Assembly: GCA_002359465.1 (NCBI GenBank)
Contig: DENA01000010.1
Location: 111,297-140,247, forward strand
Reading direction: 5' to 3'
DNA length: 28,951 nucleotides
Source: Ruminococcaceae bacterium UBA2656
GTDB taxonomy: Bacteria > Bacillota > Clostridia > Oscillospirales > Acutalibacteraceae
Shown one piece after another: positions 1 through 7,849 of this stretch. Positions within the stretch are counted from its first letter, which is position 1; every line of letters starts with the position of its first letter. The position numbers were made by a program, and so were the translations under genes. The notes under the pieces were generated by a model, which saw nothing but the letters and a program-made list of their open reading frames with translations, ran no database searches and was not told where the DNA came from.

Positions 1-69
1 CAGGTAGAAGACGCCCTGTTTTTCCTGTATATTCATATTTTTAGAATCGTAATTCATAACGCCCTCCAT
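1..69 (-). CDS. N-terminal fragment of an unknown protein (runs off the left edge)
   Basis: Only the first 23 codons are inside the window. The reading frame begins with ATG at 69, preceded six bases upstream by a full GGAGGA Shine-Dalgarno sequence (bases 76-81), and stays open to base 1. The protein starts MEGVMNYDSKNMNIQEK. A second in-frame ATG at 57 has no SD of its own, so 69 is preferred. The fragment is polar, has no signal peptide and carries no motif I recognise, so no function is offered. It lies downstream of the exonuclease gene but is separated from it by that gene's terminator, so it is probably a separate transcription unit. Confidence 0.55.
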   Translation of the reverse strand, partial: MEGVMNYDSKNMNIQEKQGVFYL

Positions 70-93
70 AACGGTTCCTCCAAACCTGTCACA

Positions 94-102
94 ATTCTAT
101 CA
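94..102 (-). promoter_or_regulatory. Possible extended -10 promoter for the left-edge gene
   Basis: On the minus strand the sequence reads TGATAGAAT, an extended -10 element (TGn followed by TAGAAT), about 25 bases upstream of the ATG at 69. No good -35 hexamer lies 16-18 bases further upstream, so this rests on the extended -10 alone. Confidence 0.35.
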
Positions 103-216
103 CTGTTTTTCCGGCTCTTATTTGAAATCGACGCAGGATTTATTTTTGCCGTACATTGCTTTCAGAATGAAATTCAGTATGATATTAGCATAACAAAAAA
201 AAGAATGCAAATATGA

Positions 217-249
217 CTAAAAAAGAGGAGAGCTGTCAGCTCTCCTCTT
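217..249 (-). terminator. Intrinsic terminator overlapping the stop codon of the exonuclease gene
   Basis: A perfect 12-bp stem (223-234 with 238-249) has a three-base loop and is followed on the minus strand by a run of six T. The loop plus one stem base contains the TGA stop codon of the exonuclease gene, so the last codons (Glu-Glu-Ser) form one arm of the stem. It closes the typA-exonuclease transcript. Confidence 0.85.
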
Positions 250-1117
250 GAGGCCCTTCGTCCTCTGTTTTATCCTTGTCGGCATTGACCGGAAGGATTG
301 CTTTTTTTACAACCATGCCTTCATATTTCAGCTTAAACTGCACACGGCCGTAAAATCTGCGGTGACTGTGCCAGCAGATGAACTCCGCCCGGTAGCTTTT
401 GTTTTTCAGCTGCCATTCGCTCGTCCGGTGCGCGCGGCTGCCGCAGATGTCACATCTAAAATGCATATCGCTCCGTTTAATCAGCGGATTGTTTAAGTCA
501 CAGACAATTAATGTCTTGAAAAGAATCCTGTCGTAAAACTCATCCGTTGTCGCATCCTGAATAAACGGCTCCAACTGCCGGGGGGTGTAAAGCTTTTGAA
601 AGCATCGCAGCGAAAGGAGACTGTCACCCAAAGCGCGGTGGTGGTCAAAGCCTTCCTCATCAATTTCCAGAAGCTGCGCCGAGGTGCTCAGGCCCATTTG
701 TTTTGCCGGGTCGTAATTGAGCATCTTCTCACAGAAAGCCTGCAGATTCACATACCGCTTTAAAAAGGGGATGCGCTCATTTCCGCAGAAATAGCGGCAG
801 TTTTCAATCAGCGCGAGGATATCCGAAGTACCCCACGTCATAAATACCGCATCGCCGGCCCACTTTTTAAATCGGCTGGTCACCTGCATAAACTGCAGTC
901 CGTCCTTCAGATCCTCGTTGGTAATACTTGTCAGTGTTTTAATTTTACCGCTGATTTTCTTACCGACCTGCGGACGTACCAAAGCCTCAAAGGTATCGAT
1001 CACATTTAGATCCCGGTCGACCTTTACCGCGCCGAACTCAATGATTTCGTTCATAAAGCCCTTGAGGCGGCGGTTGTAGGTTCCGTTCCACTCCAAATCA
1101 AGTATTACAAAACTCAT
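236..1117 (-). CDS. DEDDh-family 3'-5' exonuclease (DnaQ/KapD-like) with C-terminal zinc-binding module
   Basis: The protein has 293 residues and belongs to the RNase T/DnaQ exonuclease superfamily, which removes nucleotides from the 3' ends of RNA or DNA using two metal ions. The ExoI motif is D7-L-E9 (context VILDLEWN). An ExoII-like segment lies near TWGTSD (94-99). The ExoIII motif is H160-RALG-D165, giving the DEDDh type. It is a lone exonuclease domain rather than part of a PolC polymerase. After about residue 215 there is an extra module with C222-x2-C225 and C248-W-H-S-H252, which looks like a zinc-binding site and is uncommon in plain KapD-type proteins. The ATG is one base beyond the typA stop codon and has only a weak SD, which suggests translational coupling with typA. 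The substrate (RNA or DNA) cannot be told from sequence. Confidence 0.85.
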   Translation of the reverse strand: MSFVILDLEWNGTYNRRLKGFMNEIIEFGAVKVDRDLNVIDTFEALVRPQVGKKISGKIKTLTSITNEDLKDGLQFMQVTSRFKKWAGDAVFMTWGTSDILALIENCRYFCGNERIPFLKRYVNLQAFCEKMLNYDPAKQMGLSTSAQLLEIDEEGFDHHRALGDSLLSLRCFQKLYTPRQLEPFIQDATTDEFYDRILFKTLIVCDLNNPLIKRSDMHFRCDICGSRAHRTSEWQLKNKSYRAEFICWHSHRRFYGRVQFKLKYEGMVVKKAILPVNADKDKTEDEGPQEES

Positions 1118-1118
1118 A

Positions 1119-2939
1119 TCATTTGTTCTTACTCGCCTGCTTCATACGAAGTTCCTTGCTCAGAACCATTTTGCGCATACGGATGCTCTTTGGCGTAACC
1201 TCTACCAGTTCGTCATTGCGAATAAACTCAAGGCTCTGTTCCAAACTCAAAACCGTGTGCGGGGTAAGCTTCAGCGCATCGTCCGAACCGGAGGCGCGGG
1301 TATTGGTGACGTGTTTCTTCTTGCAGATATTAACAACAATATCGTCAGACTTCGGACTTGCGCCGACAATCATTCCTTCATACACCTCCACGCCCGGCCC
1401 GATAAACAGGCGGCCGCGGTCCTGCGCGTAGAAAAGGCCGTATCCGGTGGACTCGCCGGCTTCATGCGCAATCAGCGAACCCTGCGCACGCGTCTGCACA
1501 TCGCCCTTGTAAGGCTCGTAGGAGTCAAATACATTGTTCATGATTCCGTTGCCGTTGGTGTCCGTCAGGAATTCCTGACGGTAGCCCATCAGGCAGCGGG
1601 CCGGAATTTTAAACTCAAGGTGGCTCATCCCGGTGTCACGCGTACCCATATTGATAATTTCCGCTTTACGGGTGCCGAGCTTTTCCATGACGGCTCCAAC
1701 GTAACTGTCGGGCACTTCAATCATGAGCAGCTCAATCGGCTCACATTTTTTACCGTTGATGGTTTTATAGATCACATGCGGCGCGGAAACCTGAAACTCA
1801 TAGTTCTGGCGGCGCATCTGTTCAATCAAAATAGAAAGGTGCAGTTCGCCGCGGCCGGACACCTTAAACGTATCGGCCGAATCGGTTTCTTCCACGCGCA
1901 TGGCAACATTTGTCTCCACCTCTTTGAACAGGCGGTCGCGCAGATTGCGCGAAGTGACGTATTTGCCTTCCTTGCCCGCGAACGGACTGTTGTTTACCAT
2001 GAACAGCATGGAAACGGTGGGCTCGTCTATTTTAACAAAAGGAAGCGGTTCAATGCAGTCCGGGGAGCAGGCGGTTTCGCCGATGTTCAGCCCGGTAATG
2101 CCGGAAACGGCAACCAGGTCGCCCAGTTTGGCTTCCTGCACTTCCACACGTTTCAGGCCTTCAAACTGGTACAGTTTGGCCACTTTTACATTTCTCTGTT
2201 CGCCGTCGCGGCAGCAGAGGATCACATTCTCGCCATCATGGATCTCACCGCGTTCCACACGGCCGATTCCGATTCTGCCCACGTAGTCGTCATAATCGAT
2301 ATTGGAAAACAGGACCTGTGTCGGGCCGTGCAGGTCGCCCTTCGGCGCGGGGATGTACTTGATGATGGAATCGAAGAGCGGCGTCATATCCGTACCCGGA
2401 ACATCCGGATCCAGCGTGGAATAACCGTCGCGGCCGGAAGCGTAAACGACCGGGAACTCAAGCTGATCCTCATTGGCACCCAGCTCGATAAACAGGTCGA
2501 GCACCTCATCGACCACCTCCGCCGGCCTTGCGCCCGGACGGTCGATCTTATTGACGACAACAAGCGGCTTTTTTCCAAGGCCAAGTGCTTTTTTCAGCAC
2601 GAAGCGGGTCTGCGGCATGCAGCCTTCAAACGCGTCGACCAGCAGCAGAACGCCGTCAACCATCATCAGGATGCGTTCCACTTCGCCGCCGAAGTCGGCA
2701 TGACCCGGAGTGTCCACAATATTAATTTTAACACCGTTGTACATGACGGCCGTATTTTTGGAAAGGATGGTGATGCCGCGCTCACGCTCAAGGTCGTTGG
2801 AGTCCATGACGCGTTCCGCGACATTCTCATTGGCACGGAAAATGCCGCTTTGTTTTAACAGCTGGTCAACCAGTGTGGTTTTTCCGTGGTCGACGTGCGC
2901 TATAATTGCAACATTTCGAATGTCATTTCTTGAATCCAT
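1119..2939 (-). CDS. typA: Ribosome-associated GTPase TypA/BipA
   Basis: TypA is a translational GTPase of the EF-G/LepA family that binds 70S ribosomes and helps 50S assembly and growth under stress or cold. The G motifs are clear: G1 AHVDHGKTT, switch region RERGITI, G3 [11 protein letters not shown] and G4 [10 protein letters not shown]. They are followed by a beta-barrel domain, EF-G III/V-like domains and the TypA-specific C-terminal domain. With the start used here the product is 606 residues, normal for the family. I chose ATG at 2939 (MDSRNDIRN) because GAGG lies 11 bases upstream. The longer frame starting at 2972 has no SD and would begin about five bases from the predicted transcription start of the promoter at 2984-3012. 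The gene heads an operon with the exonuclease. Confidence 0.97.
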   Translation of the reverse strand: MDSRNDIRNVAIIAHVDHGKTTLVDQLLKQSGIFRANENVAERVMDSNDLERERGITILSKNTAVMYNGVKINIVDTPGHADFGGEVERILMMVDGVLLLVDAFEGCMPQTRFVLKKALGLGKKPLVVVNKIDRPGARPAEVVDEVLDLFIELGANEDQLEFPVVYASGRDGYSTLDPDVPGTDMTPLFDSIIKYIPAPKGDLHGPTQVLFSNIDYDDYVGRIGIGRVERGEIHDGENVILCCRDGEQRNVKVAKLYQFEGLKRVEVQEAKLGDLVAVSGITGLNIGETACSPDCIEPLPFVKIDEPTVSMLFMVNNSPFAGKEGKYVTSRNLRDRLFKEVETNVAMRVEETDSADTFKVSGRGELHLSILIEQMRRQNYEFQVSAPHVIYKTINGKKCEPIELLMIEVPDSYVGAVMEKLGTRKAEIINMGTRDTGMSHLEFKIPARCLMGYRQEFLTDTNGNGIMNNVFDSYEPYKGDVQTRAQGSLIAHEAGESTGYGLFYAQDRGRLFIGPGVEVYEGMIVGASPKSDDIVVNICKKKHVTNTRASGSDDALKLTPHTVLSLEQSLEFIRNDELVEVTPKSIRMRKMVLSKELRMKQASKNK

Positions 2940-2983
2940 AATTGATGATACCTCTTTAATCTCATAATTCACAAAACTTTATT

Positions 2984-3012
2984 ATTATATCACATTCCTG
3001 AATATTTGTGAA
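2984..3012 (-). promoter_or_regulatory. Sigma-A promoter of typA
   Basis: The minus strand reads TTCACA, 17 bases, TATAAT, with an extended TGA just before the -10. Transcription should start near 2977, leaving a leader of about 38 bases before the ATG at 2939. Confidence 0.7.
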
Positions 3013-3044
3013 TAAGCGCCGCGAATAAAACGCGAGGCTTACCC

Positions 3045-3077
3045 GACAAAAAAGCGCCGGCAGAATACCGGCGCTTT
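3045..3077 (-). terminator. Intrinsic terminator of the tRNA-Gly gene
   Basis: A perfect 10-bp stem (3051-3060 with 3068-3077) and a 7-base loop are followed on the minus strand by six T. It lies directly after the tRNA and separates it from the typA promoter. Confidence 0.85.
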
Positions 3078-3084
3078 GCAATAT

Positions 3085-3160
3085 TGGAGCGAACGACGAG
3101 GCTCGAACTCGCTACCTCCACCTTGGCAAGGTGGCGCTCTACCAGATGAGCTACATTCGC
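3085..3160 (-). tRNA. tRNA-Gly, anticodon GCC
   Basis: A 76-base cloverleaf can be folded by eye. The acceptor stem GCGAATG pairs with CGTTCGC, with one T-G wobble at the sixth pair. The D-arm is AGCTC...GAGC. The anticodon stem CCACC/GGTGG encloses TTGCCAA with anticodon GCC at 3125-3127. The T-arm contains GTTCGAGC and the 3' CCA is encoded. It reads GGC/GGU glycine codons. It is a single-gene unit with its own promoter and terminator. Confidence 0.97.
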
Positions 3161-3178
3161 AGATTTGGTGCGTGAATA

Positions 3179-3208
3179 ATTATATGACAAAACACGACCT
3201 TTTGTCAA
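3179..3208 (-). promoter_or_regulatory. Sigma-A promoter of the tRNA-Gly gene
   Basis: The minus strand shows consensus TTGACA (3203-3208), 18 bases, then consensus TATAAT (3179-3184), about 18 bases before the mature tRNA 5' end. Two perfect hexamers fit a strongly expressed stable RNA. Confidence 0.85.
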
Positions 3209-3263
3209 GTAGGTTTTTAAAAATATTAAAACCTTTTTTACAATTCCCTATTTCACATCCTTA

Positions 3264-3272
3264 TGCTATAAT
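3264..3272 (+). promoter_or_regulatory. Extended -10 promoter for the DnaD-dnaC pair
   Basis: TGCTATAAT is an extended -10 with a perfect hexamer, about 52 bases before the ATG at 3324. The nearest -35-like hexamer (TTTACA, 3237-3242) is too far away at 24 bases, so recognition would rest on the extended -10. Confidence 0.5.
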
Positions 3273-3323
3273 AACAGACGTGATCAAGAAAATAAACCGA
3301 ATTGTTATGGAAAGGTGACCTCT

Positions 3324-4346
3324 ATGCGTTATTCCATTAATCTCGGAGAGTGGAACTCCATTTTTGCAGTCCCCTGCTCCGTAGTCGATAAACATCTTAA
3401 ATTGGCCGGTTCCGTACAGTTGAAGGTGCTTTTGTGGGAGCTTCGCCACGCCGGGGAAAACTTTGAAGCGGCTGATATTGCAAAGACGCTTTGCATTGAC
3501 AAAGCAGATGTTGCGGACGCTATGCTGTACTGGCGGCAAACCGGGCTTTTTGCCGAAAAGGACGGAGAATTTGTACCGGCTGAAAAAGCGGCGCCTCCCG
3601 ACACAGCCGCAACCGTAAAAGATATACCGACTCCCGCGCCGGAAAAACCGGAACCGTCACCCGCTGAAAAGCCGCATAAGCTGCTGTCGCGCCCACAGAA
3701 GGCCGACAATGCCTTTGTTGCGAAAAGGATGGGGGAATCGACGGAAATTGCCTGTCTGATGCAGGAGGCCGAGCAGATTCTCGGTCGCCTGATTTCCAAC
3801 GGGGATTCCGCAATGCTTCTGATGCTGCATGATGATTTCGGACTGCCCGCGGATGTGATTATCATGCTGCTGCAATACGTGGTCAGCATTGGTAAGGCAA
3901 ATACGCGCTACATAGAAAAAGTGGCCATGAACTGGGCCGATGAGGAAATTTTCACCCATGAGAAGGCGGAGGAAAAGCTGCGCCGCCTTGATGAGAACCA
4001 AAAGGCGTGGCGCATTGTGGAGCAGGCGGCCGGCATCCCCCACCGCTCGCCCTCCACCAAGGAACAGGCATTTGCGGCGGTCTGGATTACGCAATGGAAA
4101 TTTGACCTGCCGCTGATCCATGAAGCGTATGAACGCAGTGTTGACAATACCGGCAAACTCAGTATCAGCTATATGAACAAAATTCTGGAACGCTGGAACC
4201 GGGAGGGCATCTCCACGCTGGAGCAGGCGCAAAAAGACAAGGAAGAGCGGGCGGCCGCGCGCAAAAGCACCAAACCGCAGAAAACGTCTTATGATATTGA
4301 GGAATATGAACGTTCCAGCGTTTTTGACAATTTTAACAGGAAGTGA
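3324..4346 (+). CDS. DnaD-domain replication initiation protein with two DnaD/DnaB2 domains
   Basis: The 340-residue protein belongs to the DnaD/DnaB family of Gram-positive primosome proteins that remodel DnaA-bound or forked DNA and bring in the helicase-loader complex. The N-terminal 85 residues look like a winged-helix domain. Residues 90-120 are a Pro/Glu/Lys-rich linker. Two separate helical domains follow, each ending in the Y-x3-I/V-x3-W type motif: Y196-IEKVAMN-W204 and Y283-MNKILER-W291. The tail (300-340) is charged. Two such domains recall Bacillus DnaB more than single-domain DnaD. I chose ATG at 3324 because AGGTGA sits six bases before it, while a GTG at 3315 overlaps that SD. 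It overlaps or abuts the helicase-loader gene, which supports a joint role in helicase loading. Confidence 0.88.
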   Translation: MRYSINLGEWNSIFAVPCSVVDKHLKLAGSVQLKVLLWELRHAGENFEAADIAKTLCIDKADVADAMLYWRQTGLFAEKDGEFVPAEKAAPPDTAATVKDIPTPAPEKPEPSPAEKPHKLLSRPQKADNAFVAKRMGESTEIACLMQEAEQILGRLISNGDSAMLLMLHDDFGLPADVIIMLLQYVVSIGKANTRYIEKVAMNWADEEIFTHEKAEEKLRRLDENQKAWRIVEQAAGIPHRSPSTKEQAFAAVWITQWKFDLPLIHEAYERSVDNTGKLSISYMNKILERWNREGISTLEQAQKDKEERAAARKSTKPQKTSYDIEEYERSSVFDNFNRK

Positions 4347-5335
4347 TTGCATTGGGCTACAGCAGGGAAATTTATGAAAGCGCCGGGCGGATTCTTTTGG
4401 ATCGCCGTAAAAACGCGGAGGATGAAGCTTCACAGCGAAAGGCCGCTTTCTACCAGCGCTGCCCTGAGGCGAGCAAAATCGAGTCGGTTCTGTCGCGCAC
4501 GGCAATCGCCGCCGCAAAAGCGGTTTTAGGCGGGGGCAGCACAAAGGAGCAACTCACCCGGTTAAAAGGGGAAAATCTCGCCCTGCAGAACCGGCTGAAG
4601 GATTTGCTGAAATCCTTTGGCCATAGCGAAGATTATCTTGAACCGGACTACTGCTGCAAGCTCTGCGGCGACACCGGCTATATTGACGGCAGGATGTGCG
4701 AATGCATGAAAAAGCTGCTGCGGTCACAGGCCTATGATACTTTAAATGCCCTGACACCCCTGAAGCTTTCCACCTTCGAAAGCTTTTCACTGGATTACTA
4801 CGCGGATAAGCCGGATGGCGACGCGAATAAATCTCCCCGCAGCATAATGGAAGCCGTATACGGCAACTGCCTGAGGTATGCGGACAGCTTTTCCCTCTCC
4901 TCTCCCAGCCTGATCATGCAGGGCGCCACGGGCCTTGGCAAAACGCACCTGTCGCTGGCGATTGCGAACACGGCCATTCAGAAGGGCTTCGGCGTGGTCT
5001 ACTGTTCCGTCAACAACATGATTACCAAACTGGAACGAGAGCATTTCGGCCGGGACGAAGGAAACACCGGCCGCCTGCTGCTGGAATGCGATTTATTGAT
5101 TCTGGATGACTTGGGAACGGAGTTTAAAACCGCATTTTCCTGTGCTGAAATTTACAACATCGTCAATACACGGCTGATGGCGCAAAAACCGACCATCATC
5201 AGCACCAATCTTTCCATACAGGAGCTGCAGGAGCGGTACACCGAACGTTTTGCCTCAAGGATCATGGGGGATTATGTGCGCGTTCTGTTCTGCGGAAGGG
5301 ACAACAGGCTTCAAAAACTGCTGAGAAATCAATAA
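4343..5335 (+). CDS. DnaC/DnaI-like AAA+ replicative helicase loader
   Basis: The 330-residue protein should load the hexameric replicative helicase onto DNA using ATP. The N-terminal half is helical and contains a zinc site with C104/C105, C108, C119 and C121 (context CKLCGDTGY...MCEC), as in Bacillus DnaI. The AAA+ domain has Walker A GATGLGKT (194-201), Walker B LLILDDLGTE (251-260), sensor STN (287-289) and a likely arginine finger in ERFASRIMG (301-309). The frame shown starts at a GTG overlapping the preceding stop codon. A TTG at 4352 has AGGAAG at better spacing and may be the true start, which would shorten the protein by three residues. A strong terminator follows at once. Confidence 0.92.
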   Translation: MIALGYSREIYESAGRILLDRRKNAEDEASQRKAAFYQRCPEASKIESVLSRTAIAAAKAVLGGGSTKEQLTRLKGENLALQNRLKDLLKSFGHSEDYLEPDYCCKLCGDTGYIDGRMCECMKKLLRSQAYDTLNALTPLKLSTFESFSLDYYADKPDGDANKSPRSIMEAVYGNCLRYADSFSLSSPSLIMQGATGLGKTHLSLAIANTAIQKGFGVVYCSVNNMITKLEREHFGRDEGNTGRLLLECDLLILDDLGTEFKTAFSCAEIYNIVNTRLMAQKPTIISTNLSIQELQERYTERFASRIMGDYVRVLFCGRDNRLQKLLRNQ

Positions 5336-5368
5336 AACGAGGGCCGCGTTAGCGGCCCTCGTTTTATA
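5334..5368. terminator. Bidirectional terminator between the helicase loader and the secreted propeller gene
   Basis: A perfect 14-bp stem (5334-5347 with 5352-5365) and four-base loop have A/T runs on both sides, so the hairpin can stop the plus-strand dnaC-like transcript and the convergent minus-strand transcript. Confidence 0.9.
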
Positions 5369-5382
5369 ATGCACAGTTCCAC

Positions 5383-6525
5383 TCAGATCTTAACGGCGCT
5401 GCCGGCTTTACCGGGCTGCTGGCCGGGTACCGGCTTCGGAATCGGTATTTGGCACTGCGTTATGTACCACTTTAAATGCGGGATAATCATGGAGACATAT
5501 AAATTCAGCTTGTTATCTTTTACAAACAGGGTACTGCGATAGAACGAAATGTTTTTCCAAAGCGCCATATCCTTGCTGGGATAAATGGGCTGTGCGCCGC
5601 TGAAATGAATCCCGTCCTCCGATTGTAATAAAAACAACTGAAAAGTGTAATTTGAGGTCTTTTCCGCTGTCTGGAGCAGGTAGTATTCCGAACCATACCG
5701 AATCATATCCTGATGATACGGTTCAAACCCGGCCGGAAGAGGAACCGAACAGCGTACGGGAGCCGACCAGTCCACCGCGTCCCGGCTTTCGGAACAGCAC
5801 AGATCCCCGCCGTAGGTGGCGTACCACGTTTTGTACTCCGCCTTTTCATAATTTACACACAGGCTGAGGTAGCCATGCCGGCTTTGCAGAAGTTTTTTCG
5901 CCCCCGTCCAGTGCACGCCGTCCCGGGAGGTTTTCCTGTAATAAATATTAACCGAATTGTCCGGCAGCTTTTTCCCGCGGCGCGCGGGATTGTAACGGTA
6001 CCAAAGCTCCATAGTATTCCCGCGCATCACAAGCTGCGGGTCCGAGTAATGCCCGCCGGCCGCGACATCCGACGGAAGTCCGGAAACAGGATTTTTCAGC
6101 CCCTCGGGAATTCCCCATGTGGTGCCGTCATTGGAAACAACGATGGACGGGTTCTCATAGTCGTCATTTTCGTAGGGGTACGGCGTCATGGACATCCAGT
6201 ACTGATACCCGTTCCAGCCTTTGGGAAAATACAGCACCTTAGGGTGCGTCAGCTGATAGGAGCCATCGTAAGTGGGAATGGTTACCAGATTATATTTTTC
6301 TTTCAGTTTGGTGAACGCAAGGGGAATTTTCGCATGGGGCAGGGAAACTATTTTATAAACCGGCGCGGCATAGGTGCCGGGCGGCGCTTTTAACACGATT
6401 TTTCCAGGCATTCCGATCTTTCTGTGAGGGATGGGAGGCGACTGGGTAACGCCGGAAAAGACAAATGCGGCGCAAGCCGCCATGCCGACAAATAAAAAGG
6501 CAAATTTGTGCAAACGTGACTTCAC
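5383..6525 (-). CDS. Secreted beta-propeller protein resembling GH32/GH43/GH130-type folds, substrate unknown
   Basis: The product has 380 residues. It opens with a basic region (KSRLHK) and a hydrophobic stretch to about residue 25, a normal signal peptide without a lipobox. The body carries four blade-like repeats of the S-x-D-G/A-x-x-W/F type: SNDGTTW (131-137), SRDGVHW (200-206), SRDAVDW (247-253) and SEDGIHF (302-308). These are typical of glycosidase-like five-bladed propellers. HYSDPQLV (159-166) looks like an inner-strand acidic motif of such folds. A carbohydrate-active or binding role outside the membrane is inference; I cannot assign a family or catalytic triad. The start is a GTG chosen because the basic signal-peptide region follows it; its SD (AAGG) is distant. 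The C-terminus is Pro/Gly-rich. Confidence 0.75.
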   Translation of the reverse strand: MKSRLHKFAFLFVGMAACAAFVFSGVTQSPPIPHRKIGMPGKIVLKAPPGTYAAPVYKIVSLPHAKIPLAFTKLKEKYNLVTIPTYDGSYQLTHPKVLYFPKGWNGYQYWMSMTPYPYENDDYENPSIVVSNDGTTWGIPEGLKNPVSGLPSDVAAGGHYSDPQLVMRGNTMELWYRYNPARRGKKLPDNSVNIYYRKTSRDGVHWTGAKKLLQSRHGYLSLCVNYEKAEYKTWYATYGGDLCCSESRDAVDWSAPVRCSVPLPAGFEPYHQDMIRYGSEYYLLQTAEKTSNYTFQLFLLQSEDGIHFSGAQPIYPSKDMALWKNISFYRSTLFVKDNKLNLYVSMIIPHLKWYITQCQIPIPKPVPGQQPGKAGSAVKI

Positions 6526-6563
6526 AGGGAACCACGACCTTTCTGTTGCCGCAAAAAATACAT

Positions 6564-6579
6564 AATCATGTCAATGATT
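6564..6579. promoter_or_regulatory. Short palindrome near the start of the propeller-gene transcript
   Basis: AATCAT and ATGATT are perfect 6-bp arms around a four-base spacer. The site lies just downstream of the -10 at 6589-6594 on the minus strand, where a repressor would block transcription. Confidence 0.35.
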
Positions 6580-6588
6580 GTGTCCCCT

Positions 6589-6617
6589 ATTATAGCCTCC
6601 ATTTTACGGAAAATAAA
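6589..6617 (-). promoter_or_regulatory. Probable promoter of the secreted propeller gene
   Basis: The minus strand has a perfect TATAAT (6589-6594) with a weak -35 (TTTATT, 6612-6617) at 17 bases. The leader to the GTG at 6525 would be about 57 bases. The weak -35 suggests either low activity or help from an activator. Confidence 0.45.
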
Positions 6618-6622
6618 GTTTA

Positions 6623-6649
6623 AATATTGAAACTGCCAATATCAATATT
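6623..6649. promoter_or_regulatory. AT-rich palindrome upstream of the propeller-gene -35
   Basis: AATATTGA and TCAATATT form perfect 8-bp arms separated by 11 bases, directly upstream of the weak -35 at 6612-6617. It also lies just past the end of prfB, but it lacks GC pairs and a T-run, so an operator is more likely than a terminator. Confidence 0.4.
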
Positions 6650-6679
6650 GTAACCTTTCGCATGAGTCGCCCTGCTGTT

Positions 6680-7807
6680 TTATTCTATATTTTCGCCGAG
6701 CGCATTCAGGCTCTGCGCTTTCAGGTAGGCGTTGATAAACCCGTCAAGGTCGCCGTCCATCACGGCGTTGATATTGCCGGACTCAAAGCCGGTGCGGTGG
6801 TCCTTCACCAGCGTATAGGGCATAAAGACATAGGAGCGGATTTGCGAGCCCCATGCGATTTCCTTCTGGACGCCCTTGATATCCTCAATGCGTTCCAGAT
6901 TTTCGCGCTCTTTGATTTCCACCAGTTTTGATTTCAGCATTCTCATCGCGACATCACGGTTCTGATACTGGCTGCGCTCAACCTGGCAGGAAACCACGAT
7001 TCCCGTTGGAATGTGGGTGAGCCGCACCGCGGAGGAGGTCTTGTTGACCTTTTGGCCGCCGGCGCCGCTCGCGCGGTAAACGTCCATCTTGATGTCCTCA
7101 GGGTTGATTTCAACTTCCACATCGTCGTCGATTTCCGGCATCACTTCAAGGGAAGCGAACGACGTGTGCCGCCTGCCGGAAGCGTCAAACGGAGACACCC
7201 GGACAAGGCGGTGCACGCCGACTTCGCTTTTTAAAAAGCCATAGGCGTTTATGCCTTCGATCAAAACACTGGCGCTTTTCAGTCCGGCCTCTTCCCCGTC
7301 CAGATAATCCAGCGTTTCCACCTTATAGCCGTGGCGCTCGCCCCAGCGGCAGTACATGCGGTAAAGCATTTCCGCCCAATCCTGCGCTTCGGTGCCGCCG
7401 GCACCCGCGTGGAACGTCAGAATCGCGTTCTTGCTGTCATATTCACCGGAAAGCAGCGTTGAAAGGCGCTGTGCTTCCAGTTCATCCTGAAACTTTTTAA
7501 ATTCTTCCTGCGCTTCCGGCAAAAGGGAAAGATCGCCTTCCTCGTCGGCCAGCTCAATCAGGGCAAGCGTATCGCCGTACGCATTTTTCAGCCGTTCATA
7601 TGCGGCAGCCTTATTCTTCAGCATACTGGAACGCTGCAAAACCTTTTGTGAATTGCTCATGTCGTCCCAAAAACCGGGCTGAGCCGCTTTTTCATCCAGC
7701 TTGGCAATCTCCTCGCGCATGCTTTCGAGCCCAAGCGCCTCTGCCAGATCCTTCAGACCCGGTTCCAGCTCCTGCAAAGCAAGCTTCATTTCTTCAAACT
7801 GCAGCAT
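6680..7807 (-). CDS. prfB: Peptide chain release factor 2 (RF2), uninterrupted frame
   Basis: RF2 recognises UGA and UAA stop codons in the ribosomal A site and triggers peptide release. The 375-residue product has the anticodon-like tripeptide S-P-F (context RVSPFDASGRRH) and the catalytic GGQ (context RASGAGGQKVNKT). The ATG at 7807 follows AAAGGATGATAGT, a good SD. In most bacteria codon 25-26 is CTT-TGA and needs a +1 frameshift; here the matching codons at 7727-7735 read CTT-GGG-CTC (Leu25-Gly26-Leu27) with no stop, so autoregulation by frameshifting is absent. The promoter at 7926-7954 leaves a leader of about 112 bases that contains a strong hairpin. Confidence 0.97.
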   Translation of the reverse strand: MLQFEEMKLALQELEPGLKDLAEALGLESMREEIAKLDEKAAQPGFWDDMSNSQKVLQRSSMLKNKAAAYERLKNAYGDTLALIELADEEGDLSLLPEAQEEFKKFQDELEAQRLSTLLSGEYDSKNAILTFHAGAGGTEAQDWAEMLYRMYCRWGERHGYKVETLDYLDGEEAGLKSASVLIEGINAYGFLKSEVGVHRLVRVSPFDASGRRHTSFASLEVMPEIDDDVEVEINPEDIKMDVYRASGAGGQKVNKTSSAVRLTHIPTGIVVSCQVERSQYQNRDVAMRMLKSKLVEIKERENLERIEDIKGVQKEIAWGSQIRSYVFMPYTLVKDHRTGFESGNINAVMDGDLDGFINAYLKAQSLNALGENIE

Positions 7808-7849
7808 ACTATCATCCTTTAAATTATGATCTTTAATTTGGGTAATTTC

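Noticed and set aside
1257..2858. A 533-codon plus-strand open frame opposite typA
   Set aside because: It lies antisense to a clear GTPase gene, has no SD and an odd composition rich in His and Phe; it is a shadow frame.
3085..3160. tRNA gene as a possible integration site
   Set aside because: No integrase, no repeated tRNA 3' end nearby, and core genes on both sides.
3657..4544. A 295-codon minus-strand frame opposite the DnaD gene
   Set aside because: Antisense to a well-supported gene, no family features and no SD.
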